Positions 1-8,947 of a stretch of 64,000 nt of DNA are shown here, piece after piece. The stretch covers positions 62,001-126,000 of the forward strand of contig NZ_LHVE01000018.1 of NCBI RefSeq assembly GCF_001269655.1, given 5' to 3'. A program made the position numbers and the translations under genes. Under the pieces are notes generated by a model. That model made no database searches, had not been told where the DNA came from, and saw only the letters and a list, made by a program, of their open reading frames with translations. Every line of letters starts with the position of its first letter. Position 1 is the stretch's first letter. Origin of the DNA: Pseudomonas thivervalensis (lineage in GTDB: Bacteria > Pseudomonadota > Gammaproteobacteria > Pseudomonadales > Pseudomonadaceae).

Positions 1-3000
1 CTGGCACGCGGTGGTCACGCCAATCTACAGCTTGATCAAGGCACGCTGAACAATCAGGGCGGAGCGTTGCAAGGCGATAGTGTCGAAGTGAAAGCCGCCG
101 CTGTGGACAACAGCGCACTGGCCGACAAGGCCGGGATCATCAACGCCCAAGTCGGCGATTTGAAACTGGTGGTCGACAACCTGACCAACCAGGCAGGCCG
201 CCTTTATGCCCAAGGGCTGCTCAGCAGCCAGGGCCAGATCCTGGACAACCGCGCGGGCGGTGAAATAAGCGCCAGGACCCTGAACCTCAACGCCTTGAAC
301 ACTTATAACCAGACCGGCCTGATCGAATCGGGCGGTAACCTGCTGCTGACCGGCAGCAACCTGAATAACAGTACTGGCCGCATCCGCGCCATTGGCGGCG
401 ACCTGAGCCAGATTCTGCTCACGGGCGCCCTGAATAACCAGGACGGCTCCATCGGTGTCACTGGCCAGGCGCTCAACCTCCAAGCTGGCGCGATGAATAA
501 CCTTGCTGGCAGCGTCGAGCACACCGGAGCGGGTTTGTTCAAGATCGACCTTGCCAGCCTGACCGGCAACCAGGGCAGCATCACTGGCCTGGGTAGCGCC
601 GACGTGGACATCAGCTCGATCAATGGCACCGGGCGCCTGCAGTTCAATGGTGCACTGGATGTGGCCGTAAACGACAACCTCAACCTGCTGGCCGGCGACC
701 GCATCGCCAGCGCCAGCGGCCTGGCGCTAAGTGCCACGACCCTGAACAACAGCGGCGAAGTACTCAGCGACGGTGACCTGGGCCTGACGCTCACCGGCGA
801 CCTGAACAATAACGGCCTGCTGTCAGCGGCCAAGGCCGTCAGCATCTCGGCGGGTAACCTGACCCAAAATGGCGGACGCATCGCCAGCGCCGGCGATACC
901 ACCCTCAACCTGCGCGGTAACCTGGACAACCTCGGGCGCCTGATCGCCAGCCAGAATCTCAAGATCCATGCCGCACAAGTCAGCAACCGCGGAACCCTCG
1001 GTGCCATGGGCCAGTTGGACATCTTCGCGGGCAACGGCATCAGCACCTCAGCCAATACCCTGATCTACAGCGGCGCCGACATGAACCTGCGCGGCGCCAC
1101 CCTGAGCAACCTCTACGGCGATATCTACAGCCGGGGCAACCTGAGCTTCGCCGCCCTGGACAATGGCCAGGCACAGAGCCTGAGCAACCGTTCGGCGAAC
1201 ATCGAAAGCGAAGGCGACATGAGCCTCAATGTCGCCCGACTGGAAAACACCAAGGACGAATTCGAGATCGGCGAATCCCTGGTCAGCCGCCGTATCGACA
1301 TCAACTGCACCGACTGTTCCGGCGATCACCACACCGCGACGTTCATCGTCAACAGCACCTACCTGGGTAAAATCATCCAGGACTCCCCGTCCGCACGCCT
1401 GATTGCCGGGCGCGACCTGCTGATCAATGCCGGTACCGTGGAAAACAAACAAAGCCTGCTCGCCGCCAACCGCGACGCGTTCGTCAACGCGACAAACTTC
1501 TACAACCGAGGGGCAACCCTCGACCAGCGTGTTGAAAGCACCACTTACTTCCTGCACGGGGTGAAGCAAGGCGACTTCCGTTGGGCGGAAGCAAACGCCC
1601 ATGCCTGGAACGCGGCCAATGCCGGCAGCGCTCCCGACCAGCAGCAACCCATTCCGGGGGCGATCACCCAGTACCCACTCATCGGCCAGAGCAGCGTCGT
1701 ACACAACGGCACCCAGGCGGGTTACGCATCGACTTTGCAGTCCGGTCGCCAATTGAACCTCGTCGTCACCGGCGACCTTGAAAACGGCACCTTGACTCAA
1801 CAGGCCAGCGCCCAGCTGTCTGGCCAGAGCCTGACCGATACCGTTGGCCTGGTCGGCGGCCAGACCATCACCGTCAATGCCTTGGGCAGCGGCGGCAGCA
1901 CCCAGGTCGCGGCGGATGTACGACGCGTCGAGCGCGTCACTGCCGACGGCAGCACCCAGGTCAGCTTCGTGCCAGTGGACTTTGCCGGCGTGCCTTTTGT
2001 CACGGTCGACCCCACTGCGCTCGCCACCTATCGCCTGCCGGAAGGTGATTATGGCCTATTCGTGCGCAGCCAGAATCCGGACAGCCGCTACCTGATCGAG
2101 ACCAACCCGAACCTGACCAACCTCTCGCGGTTCATGAGTTCCGACTACCTGTTCGGCCTATTGGGCTACAACGACGACCGTAGCTGGCGTCGCCTGGGTG
2201 ATGGCCTATACGAAACCCGCCTGATCCGCGAAGCGGTGCTGGCTCAGACCGGCCAGCGCTTCCTCGCCGCCAGCTTGACCAGCGACTACGAGCAATACCA
2301 ATACCTGATGGATAACGCCATCGCCTCCAAGGACGCGTTGCGCCTGAGCGTCGGCGTAGCCTTGACCGCCCAGCAAGTGGCGGCATTGACCCACGACATC
2401 GTCTGGATGGAAGCTCGTCAGGTGCAGGGCCAGCAAGTGCTGGTGCCGGTGCTCTACCTGGCCCAGGCCGAGTCGCGCAACCTGCGCGGCGGCAGCCTGG
2501 TGCAGGCCCGTGACATTAACCTGATGGCCGGCAACGATCTCACCAACGTCGGTACCCTGCGAGCCAGCAGCAACCTGACGGCCGAGGCGGGGAACAATCT
2601 CTATCAGGGCGGTCTGGCGCAAGCCAGCGAGCGTGTGAGCCTGATGGCCCAGAACAGTATTCGCAACGCCTTGGGCGGCGAAGTACGCGGCAATCAGGTC
2701 GACCTCACCGCCGTCAAAGGCGACGTCGTCAACGAACGCGCCGCCATGGAAGTGCTCTACGGTTCCGGCTCGCGGACCAACCTGGACCAGGGCAGCCTGA
2801 TCAGTGCCCGCCAGCAATTGAATGTCAGCGCCGGACGCGACCTGACCAACAAAGGCCAGATCAATAGCGACGGCAATGCCACCCTCAATGCCGGTCGTGA
2901 TGTGGAATTGCTCGCGGTGCAGGATCACACCTTCACCCAGAGTGCGATCCGCCGTGGCCTGGTGACCAACAATACGGTCAAGACCCTTGGCTCCAGCGTG

Positions 3001-6000
3001 ACCACTGGCGGCAACCTGGAAGTGAACGCCGGACGCGATATGGCGATCGTGGCAAGCCAGGCCAAGGCCGGTCACGACCTGGCCCTCAATGCCGGCAATG
3101 ACATGGCCATTATCTCGGCCCAGGACGAACAGTCCTCGACCTTCTACCAGAAGAAAAAAGGTTCCTGGGGCAAAAGCAAAACCACCCAGAGCGCGGACTC
3201 GGCGACCACCAATGTGGCTTCGCAGATCGAGGCCGGACATGACCTGACCGTCAACGTCACCCAGGACAAGGACGGTCGCATCGGCCTCAATGGCGGCCAC
3301 GACGTGAGCGTGATCGGCAGCCAGCTCAAGGCCGGCAATGACGTGTTGGTCGGTGGTGCCGGCGACGTGAACCTGATGTCGGCGCAAGAGCAGACCGACA
3401 GCAGCTACAGCGTGAAGAAAAAAGGCAGCTTTGGCCTGAGTAAAAGCGGCAATAGCCGCAGTTCCAGCAGCATCACCCAAGTGGGCAGCGAGCTGAACGC
3501 CGGGAACGATGCCGTGGTGGTCGCTGGCGGTAACGTCAACCTGTCCGCCAGTCGGGTCGATGCCAAGCGCGATGCGCAGTTGCGCGCCGGGATGATCGAC
3601 AAGACCGGCGACGTCAACCTGATGGACGCGGCCAACGAGTCCACCAGCCAGAGCGAGAAGTACAAAAGCAAAGTGGGCTTCAGCACCTCCGGCAACTTCA
3701 TTTCCATCGCTTCGGCGAAGAAGTCCGGGCAGGAAAACCTGCAAACCCAAAGCGTTGGCAGCCAGGTCAACGCCGGCCGCGATGTCACCCTTCAAAGCAT
3801 CCGTGACGTGAACATGATCGGCAGCACCGCCGAGGCAGGGCGTAACCTGCAAGTGGGTGCTGGGCGCGACGTCAACGTGTTGGCCGGTAGCAACAGCCAG
3901 GACCAGAGCAACTGGAAATCCACGAAGCAGAGCGGCCTCTCCCTGGAAAGCGACCGCAACGGTTTCACTGCATTTGCCGGACGCGAAGCGACCAGGCAAA
4001 AGTCCCGCGACGCCCAGCAGACCGCTGCCGGCAGCCAACTGGTGGCGGGCCAGGACATGACCGTCCAGGCCGGACGCGACCTGACCCTCGAAGGGGCGGG
4101 CCTCGACGCCGGACGCGACATCAGTCTCCAGGCCACGCGCGACCTCAATGTCGACGCCGCCGATGAAACCTTCATCCAGGAACGCAGCAAGACCCGCGAC
4201 CGCAACGGCCTGACCGCCAATATCAGCCACAACTATGGCAATACCAAGGACGCCATCAGCGGCACCGGCAAAGGTGAAGACAACGTCAGCAAAGCCTCCA
4301 GCGTGCTCAGCACCGTGGACGCCATCAACTCCTTCACCTCCGGGCCAACCAGCGCTACCCATTTCGGCTCGGCCAGCCAGGGCACCAGCTCGCGTTCGGA
4401 AATTCGTGACAACGTCCCGTCCACTTTAAGCGCCGGGCGAGACATCAACGCCGTGGCCGGTAACAACCTCAATGTGCGCGGCAGCCAGTTCGAGGCCGGG
4501 CGCGACATCACCCTGGTGGGCAAGAACGTCAACCTCGACGTGGCCCGTGGCGAGATCAACGAGGAGAGCCAGACCACCCGCAGCCAGGGCGGCATCAACG
4601 GCCAGAGCGGCGGTGGCAGTGGCCGCGCCGGGATTGGCGGCAGCAATGGCGTGGCCAGCGAAGAAATGACCCAGGGCACCAACAACCCGAGCGTCCTGCT
4701 TTCCGGGCGGGACACCAACATCGAGGCGAGCGAGAACCTGAACATGGTCGGAACCCAGGTGATCGCCGGCCACGACATCGACCTGCGTGCCGGCAAGGAC
4801 CTGAACATCCGCGCCGCGCAGAACGACTCCAGCAGTGAGTCCACCCGTCGCAGCGGTGGTGGCGAGGTCGGCATCGCCGTGGGCGGTAAAGACTTCATCG
4901 CGGTCTACGCCAGCGTCGACATGGGCAAGGGCAAGCTGGAGCGCGAGACAGAGAAACAGCAGACCGCCTACCTCTATGCTGGAAACCAGTTGCGCTTCAA
5001 CAGCGGCAACGACACCACCATCGCCGGCGCCAACCTGCGCGCCGACGAAGTAGTCGGCCGCGTTGGCGGCGACCTGCTGGTGTCGTCGGTGCCGGACACC
5101 GGCAAAGTCAGCGGCAAGCAGTTCGATGCCAGCGTTACCGTCAGCATCGGCCTGGCCGGTGGTGGTGGGGTCAGCGGCTCGGTGGGCGCGGGCAAGACCA
5201 CCGGCAAGACCCGTTGGGTCGAGCAGCAAACCAGCATCACCGGTAAAAACGGCGTGGATATCCGTACCGAGAAACACACCCAGATCGACGGCGCGCTGAT
5301 CGCCGCCGACAATGGCAAGCTCAAGCTTGACACCAACACCCTGGGCTTCCGTGACATCAATGGCGTAGACAAGGAGCACAGCTACTACGTCAACGTTGGC
5401 GGTGCCTTTGGTTGGGGCGCGGACGCGGGTAACGGCGCCAAGGCCACCGGCGGCAAGGACGTGGCCTTCACTGGCGACAAGAGCCTGAGCGGTGCCCCCA
5501 AGGAAGGTTTCAATGGCTGGAGCGTGAGCGGCTACGACTATCGCAAGGAGCGCGAGCAGGACGTGCGCGCCACCGTCGGCGCGGGCAATATCATCGTGCG
5601 CAACGATGCGGTGACCGGGCAAACCTCCACCGGCGGCCTCAACCGCGATCCGTCCAAGGCCTACGACATCACCCGGGACAAGGAAAAGCGTACCGACCTC
5701 TATGTGAGCGAGTCGTCGTTGAACTCGGTGGGCAACCCGTCGCAAACCTTGGATCGGTGGAAAAAAGGGCTGCAGAACTATGGCAAGAGCAGTTCCGACC
5801 TGTTCAAACCCTATGGCGACATGACCGACCTCACCGAAAAAGCGCTGGCGGAAAATCCGGGCCTGGCGCCTTTGGCGTGGATTCCGGGCGTGCTGCAAGC
5901 TGCTTTGGATAAAACCTCATACGGGACCCTGGGCTTGATGCCGGGCGTGATCAGCCACGGCGGCGCAGCGACGCAACTGCCGGTGCTGCTCAGCGGTGAT

Positions 6001-6867
6001 ATGAGTTTTTACCGCACTACAGTGGATTACAAGAAAGACGCCACGGGCAAGATCATCATGGACCCGAAGACCGGCAAACCGCAGGTGAAGAAGGTCGACT
6101 TCGACTTGATTGTGCGTCCTGACGCCGAGGGGGTGATTGCCATCAACGGCATTCAGAACTCGCTGCAAGATGCAGCGGTGAATGGCAGCATGCAAGGCGG
6201 CAAGGACAGCTTCATGCAAGGCTACAACCCGGAGCACGGCCTCCTGGGTGACCTGGTGGAGTCCCTATGGGACGTGGCCTTGGGTAGCGTCAAACGATCC
6301 GGTAACGCGCAACAGGTGAGTGAGTTCTACCAGGCGGGTATTGACCAGGGGTTCAAGCTGGACTTGGTGGGCCACAGCCAGGGCGCGTTGCTCACCTATC
6401 GAGGGCTTGATGGACTGCAATTCGGCAACAGTGCAGGCGGCATTCAACTGTCTGGCGCCCCGGTGTACGCACAACACTTCTTCGACGCCGCCCAAGAGGC
6501 GGGCTTCAATACCGACGGCAACAACGCAGTTTTCCAGGTCAACCGTCCGGACAGCCAAGTGTTCTTTGGCACGCTGCCCAAGACAGACACCGTGTCCGAC
6601 TTGTTGGGTCACAATGCCCTTAACTCCAACGATTGGATCATGCGGTACCTGGGGGCTGTATTCACAGTCCCCGGCCTGCTGGGTAAAGACAGTCCGCATT
6701 CCAACTACTTGTGCCAAGTGAAATCCATGTGCCAGACAGGCACTAACCAAGTACAACAAGATTTCAAGAACGGCACGACGACAAACAAAGACGGGACGAC
6801 GAAAAAGACTTATATCGTGCCAACCTTTATCGACAAGGATGGTAACGACTTCGGCGCCTCACGTTGA
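1..6867 (+). CDS. FHA/CdiA-type two-partner-secretion exoprotein with C-terminal GHSQG hydrolase-like domain (5' partial)
   Basis: The frame is open from base 1, so the N-terminal signal and TPS secretion domain lie outside the window; about 2,288 residues are present. Most of the protein is the repetitive beta-helix seen in filamentous haemagglutinins, with motifs such as NAGRDV, LSAGRDI and AGNDM recurring roughly every 20 residues, interleaved with Ser/Lys-rich segments. From about residue 1900 the repeats stop. The tail, from about residue 2000, has a lipase-type nucleophile elbow, GHSQG (Ser about 2126), and a late His in SPHSNY (about 2233), suggesting an alpha/beta-hydrolase. I see no VENN boundary motif. 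By family knowledge such exoproteins are exported by an outer-membrane TpsB partner (off-window) and may deliver C-terminal toxins. Function as a contact-dependent lipase or esterase toxin is inference; an adhesin role is also possible. Confidence 0.88.
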   Translation: MARGGHANLQLDQGTLNNQGGALQGDSVEVKAAAVDNSALADKAGIINAQVGDLKLVVDNLTNQAGRLYAQGLLSSQGQILDNRAGGEISARTLNLNALNTYNQTGLIESGGNLLLTGSNLNNSTGRIRAIGGDLSQILLTGALNNQDGSIGVTGQALNLQAGAMNNLAGSVEHTGAGLFKIDLASLTGNQGSITGLGSADVDISSINGTGRLQFNGALDVAVNDNLNLLAGDRIASASGLALSATTLNNSGEVLSDGDLGLTLTGDLNNNGLLSAAKAVSISAGNLTQNGGRIASAGDTTLNLRGNLDNLGRLIASQNLKIHAAQVSNRGTLGAMGQLDIFAGNGISTSANTLIYSGADMNLRGATLSNLYGDIYSRGNLSFAALDNGQAQSLSNRSANIESEGDMSLNVARLENTKDEFEIGESLVSRRIDINCTDCSGDHHTATFIVNSTYLGKIIQDSPSARLIAGRDLLINAGTVENKQSLLAANRDAFVNATNFYNRGATLDQRVESTTYFLHGVKQGDFRWAEANAHAWNAANAGSAPDQQQPIPGAITQYPLIGQSSVVHNGTQAGYASTLQSGRQLNLVVTGDLENGTLTQQASAQLSGQSLTDTVGLVGGQTITVNALGSGGSTQVAADVRRVERVTADGSTQVSFVPVDFAGVPFVTVDPTALATYRLPEGDYGLFVRSQNPDSRYLIETNPNLTNLSRFMSSDYLFGLLGYNDDRSWRRLGDGLYETRLIREAVLAQTGQRFLAASLTSDYEQYQYLMDNAIASKDALRLSVGVALTAQQVAALTHDIVWMEARQVQGQQVLVPVLYLAQAESRNLRGGSLVQARDINLMAGNDLTNVGTLRASSNLTAEAGNNLYQGGLAQASERVSLMAQNSIRNALGGEVRGNQVDLTAVKGDVVNERAAMEVLYGSGSRTNLDQGSLISARQQLNVSAGRDLTNKGQINSDGNATLNAGRDVELLAVQDHTFTQSAIRRGLVTNNTVKTLGSSVTTGGNLEVNAGRDMAIVASQAKAGHDLALNAGNDMAIISAQDEQSSTFYQKKKGSWGKSKTTQSADSATTNVASQIEAGHDLTVNVTQDKDGRIGLNGGHDVSVIGSQLKAGNDVLVGGAGDVNLMSAQEQTDSSYSVKKKGSFGLSKSGNSRSSSSITQVGSELNAGNDAVVVAGGNVNLSASRVDAKRDAQLRAGMIDKTGDVNLMDAANESTSQSEKYKSKVGFSTSGNFISIASAKKSGQENLQTQSVGSQVNAGRDVTLQSIRDVNMIGSTAEAGRNLQVGAGRDVNVLAGSNSQDQSNWKSTKQSGLSLESDRNGFTAFAGREATRQKSRDAQQTAAGSQLVAGQDMTVQAGRDLTLEGAGLDAGRDISLQATRDLNVDAADETFIQERSKTRDRNGLTANISHNYGNTKDAISGTGKGEDNVSKASSVLSTVDAINSFTSGPTSATHFGSASQGTSSRSEIRDNVPSTLSAGRDINAVAGNNLNVRGSQFEAGRDITLVGKNVNLDVARGEINEESQTTRSQGGINGQSGGGSGRAGIGGSNGVASEEMTQGTNNPSVLLSGRDTNIEASENLNMVGTQVIAGHDIDLRAGKDLNIRAAQNDSSSESTRRSGGGEVGIAVGGKDFIAVYASVDMGKGKLERETEKQQTAYLYAGNQLRFNSGNDTTIAGANLRADEVVGRVGGDLLVSSVPDTGKVSGKQFDASVTVSIGLAGGGGVSGSVGAGKTTGKTRWVEQQTSITGKNGVDIRTEKHTQIDGALIAADNGKLKLDTNTLGFRDINGVDKEHSYYVNVGGAFGWGADAGNGAKATGGKDVAFTGDKSLSGAPKEGFNGWSVSGYDYRKEREQDVRATVGAGNIIVRNDAVTGQTSTGGLNRDPSKAYDITRDKEKRTDLYVSESSLNSVGNPSQTLDRWKKGLQNYGKSSSDLFKPYGDMTDLTEKALAENPGLAPLAWIPGVLQAALDKTSYGTLGLMPGVISHGGAATQLPVLLSGDMSFYRTTVDYKKDATGKIIMDPKTGKPQVKKVDFDLIVRPDAEGVIAINGIQNSLQDAAVNGSMQGGKDSFMQGYNPEHGLLGDLVESLWDVALGSVKRSGNAQQVSEFYQAGIDQGFKLDLVGHSQGALLTYRGLDGLQFGNSAGGIQLSGAPVYAQHFFDAAQEAGFNTDGNNAVFQVNRPDSQVFFGTLPKTDTVSDLLGHNALNSNDWIMRYLGAVFTVPGLLGKDSPHSNYLCQVKSMCQTGTNQVQQDFKNGTTTNKDGTTKKTYIVPTFIDKDGNDFGASR

Positions 6868-7670
6868 GGCCTGGACTGGTCGCCCTGATGCTGCTGCCCG
6901 TGGCCCTGTGGGGTTGCGGGCGCACACCGCTGGTACACGAAGATGATAAGCGGCTGAGCCGAATGCTGTGTGAAGTGGGGGAGCAACGGGTGACCCTGAG
7001 CCCACGCTTCTCCTACGACCTGCCAGGGCCATTGCGGCACACGCCGTGCGGCACGATCAAAAGCGGCTTCAACTATGACAAGGTGCGCGACATTCAGTCG
7101 GCGAGTGCTGCCGGCGGCTTTCGCTCCGATGACCTCGTCGTACTGGCCTCATCACGCTGGATAACCGTCGAAAGCCTGCTTGACGGCAAGGACGAAGGGA
7201 CGCTCTATTCTCCCGAGCAGTTCCTGCAAAACAAACTCGCCCTGATGGACCTTACCCCAAGCAAGGCACGCCCCGAAGGAATCGATTGGGTCACGCGGCA
7301 AGGCATGCAGTGCTTGCGCTTCTATGACATTTGGCATAGCCCGACGAATGCCTGGGAAGAGGACGTCACCTACTGGTGCTGGGAAAACCAGAGCGGCTTG
7401 AAACAGCCATTCTCCGTCAGCGCTGGACAACGCTTGCCCGAAGGTAGCCAAGGCTACGACCTGGATCAGGCGTTTATCCTGCCCTTTTTCCAAAGCCTGA
7501 AAATCAATCGCCTGTCCGATACCGCCCTGGCGGGGGCTGACGCAAAAATCAAGGCTGCCTGCGCCCACGTCAAATCTCGTTATGACCAGCATCTGAATTG
7601 GGGCAGCGACTACCCGGACAAGCGCCTGACCCGCCAACGCCTGCGTTCTTGCGGATATGACGCGCCCTAG
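6864..7670 (+). CDS. predicted lipoprotein, candidate immunity or accessory protein for the upstream exoprotein
   Basis: The frame opens with TTG at 6864, overlapping the TGA of the exoprotein gene (TTGA), which suggests translational coupling; an internal ATG at 6888 would remove half the signal sequence. The product is 268 residues. Residues 1-18 look like a lipoprotein signal with lipobox LWGC (Cys18), followed by Gly, so an outer-membrane or periplasmic-face location is expected. Six more cysteines (for example in RMLCE, HTPCG, YWCWE, RSCGY) could form disulphides. I recognise no family. Position directly after a hydrolase-tipped exoprotein, plus lipidation, resembles periplasmic immunity lipoproteins of phospholipase effectors (the Tle/Tli arrangement). 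That role is inference from context only. Confidence 0.7.
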   Translation: MRPGLVALMLLPVALWGCGRTPLVHEDDKRLSRMLCEVGEQRVTLSPRFSYDLPGPLRHTPCGTIKSGFNYDKVRDIQSASAAGGFRSDDLVVLASSRWITVESLLDGKDEGTLYSPEQFLQNKLALMDLTPSKARPEGIDWVTRQGMQCLRFYDIWHSPTNAWEEDVTYWCWENQSGLKQPFSVSAGQRLPEGSQGYDLDQAFILPFFQSLKINRLSDTALAGADAKIKAACAHVKSRYDQHLNWGSDYPDKRLTRQRLRSCGYDAP

Positions 7671-7692
7671 CCAAAGCAGAATCTGCGCCCAA

Positions 7693-7719
7693 TAAAAAAG
7701 GGAGACCCGTCGGCCTCCC
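7693..7719 (-). terminator. Rho-independent terminator, minus strand
   Basis: On the minus strand GGGAGGC and GTCTCCC pair around a 6-base loop (one G-U), followed directly by six T. The opposite strand has no T tract, so the terminator serves a minus-strand transcript. No convincing minus-strand gene lies to its right before the lrp-type gene at 8008. Confidence 0.75.
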
Positions 7720-7722
7720 CTT

Positions 7723-7945
7723 GAGAATTTCGTCCGTGCTCGACGCTTATGACGTCGGCTCACCTCACGCCGTCTTCTGGACAGTGTGCAGCTCGGGGGC
7801 CTGCCAGTACCGGTGGGTACTGCGGCCGCAGCCGGCCTGCTTGGGCGGGCTGCACTGGACTGTTTGTCCGAGCAGTGATCTTGGTGATAAGCATAAGCCT
7901 GGGGTGCCGACGGATGATTGCGAAGATTGCGGAAATAAACATCAC
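7723..7945 (-). other. structured intergenic stretch, possible small RNA
   Basis: This part of the 337-base gap between 7670 and 8008 ends, on the minus strand, in a clear terminator. Its minus-strand sequence can fold: CAGTACC pairs with GGTACTG around CACC, and GTGCAGC pairs with GCTGCAC to enclose that hairpin and a GC-rich arm. Short frames exist (for example minus 7984-7760, TTG start, Arg/Pro-rich), but none has a good ribosome site or a recognisable product. I could not match it to 4.5S, 6S, RsmX/Y/Z or another RNA I know. It could be an sRNA, the leader of a lost minus-strand gene, or a decayed gene. Confidence 0.3.
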
Positions 7946-7975
7946 TTGCGCAATTTTTAACCCCGGATAGATAAT
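7946..7975 (+). promoter_or_regulatory. predicted sigma-70 promoter for the Lrp-type gene
   Basis: TTGCGC, an 18-base spacer and GATAAT lie 33 bases before the ATG at 8008. The -35 box sits in the dyad TTGCGCAA, and related TTGCG words occur just upstream, which would suit autoregulation by an Lrp-family protein. That last point is inference. Confidence 0.5.
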
Positions 7976-8007
7976 CTGCCGCAATTATCAAGATAAAGGC
8001 CCGACCG

Positions 8008-8487
8008 ATGAGCAAACTCGACCGTTACGACCTGAGCATTCTGGCGGAATTGCAGCGCGATGCGCGCATCTCCAACCAGGAACTGGCCGAACGCATCGGC
8101 CTGTCGCCCTCCCCCTGCTCACGCCGGGTCAAGCAGTTGGAAGATGACGGCTACATCACCCGCCAGGTCGCCCTGCTCGACCGCAAGCTGCTGGGCCTGA
8201 GCCTGACGGCTTATGTGCTGATCGGCATGGACCGCCACACACCCGAGCGCTTCGAGAACTTCGAAGCCGCCATCCGCAACCTGCCGCAAGTGCTGGAGTG
8301 CAGCCTGGTCACCGGCATGGACGCCGACTACCAGCTCAAGGTCGTGGTGCCGGACATGGACCATTACCAGAAACTGCTGCTGGGGCACCTCACCCGGATC
8401 GATGGCGTCACCAGCGTGCGCTCGAGCTTTGTGCTGAACCAGGTGCTCAACAGCACCGAACTGCCGTTGACGCATCTGCGCAGCTGA
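8008..8487 (+). CDS. Lrp/AsnC family transcriptional regulator
   Basis: The 159-residue protein has the full-length Lrp architecture. An N-terminal winged helix-turn-helix comes first (LSILAELQRDARISNQELA, then GLSPSPCSRRVKQLE, residues about 8-45), followed by a RAM/AsnC ligand-binding and oligomerisation domain (about 65-150). Such proteins form octamers or hexadecamers and respond to amino acids. The target cannot be told from sequence; a structured stretch and a minus-strand terminator lie immediately upstream. The position matches the Lrp-type gene that precedes the rluE-amn neighbourhood in P. aeruginosa (PA3965, from memory). Confidence 0.9.
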   Translation: MSKLDRYDLSILAELQRDARISNQELAERIGLSPSPCSRRVKQLEDDGYITRQVALLDRKLLGLSLTAYVLIGMDRHTPERFENFEAAIRNLPQVLECSLVTGMDADYQLKVVVPDMDHYQKLLLGHLTRIDGVTSVRSSFVLNQVLNSTELPLTHLRS

Positions 8488-8502
8488 CCGCTTTTGTGGC
8501 AT

Positions 8503-8616
8503 TGATCGTTCCCACGCTCTGCGTGGGAACGCCTCTGCGGACGCTCTGCGTTCGGCTCTTGGAGGGGACGCAGAGCGTCCCGGGCTGCATGCCCACGCAG
8601 AGCGTGGGAACGATCA
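8503..8616. repeat. palindromic intergenic repeat, GTTCCCACGC family, copy 1
   Basis: TGATCGTTCCCACGC pairs with its complement about 100 bases away. Each end is also a hairpin in itself (GTTCCCACGC TCT GCGTGGGAAC), and the middle holds a GACGCTCTGCGT / ACGCAGAGCGTC pair. A second copy with the same layout is at 62599-62708. It occupies most of the gap between the Lrp-type gene and the DUF2788 gene. Confidence 0.85.
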
Positions 8617-8737
8617 ACATAGCGTCAGCCCAGGCGATGAATAGCTGCGACACACCGCCGCAGGCCAATCCCCCACCCGCCCCCCATGCCTTATACTCGC
8701 CGCGCCTTTTCAATCCCGCCCACGCCGGAGTGTCCTG

Positions 8738-8947
8738 ATGGATCCTGCTGTTTTCGAAGAGTGGATGATGACCGGCCTGGTCAGCATCCTGATCATTTTC
8801 ATGGGTTTCATTGTCTGGGACCTGGCGAAGAAATCCAAGGCCGGGCGTTTTGGCTCGTTCATCCTGTTTTTCGTGCTAGGTCTCGGCGTGGCGGCGTTCA
8901 TCATCAAGAGTGTGGTGATCGGCCTGATCGAATCCGGCGCCTTATAA
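8738..8947 (+). CDS. DUF2788 small inner-membrane protein
   Basis: A 69-residue protein with two predicted membrane helices (about residues 10-28 and 41-62) separated by a short basic loop, AKKSKAGR. It matches the DUF2788 proteins conserved next to this pseudouridine synthase gene in Pseudomonas. The function is unknown. The gene is convergent with the pseudouridine synthase gene, and the two reading frames end on the same six bases, TTATAA (8942-8947), which supply a TAA to each strand. Confidence 0.85.
   Translation: MDPAVFEEWMMTGLVSILIIFMGFIVWDLAKKSKAGRFGSFILFFVLGLGVAAFIIKSVVIGLIESGAL

Noticed and set aside
2206..4362. A 718-codon open frame on the minus strand inside the exoprotein gene.
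   Set aside because: Its translation is low-complexity and mirrors the repeated coding strand (GRD/AGN repeats read backwards); the plus frame is the recognisable FHA protein.
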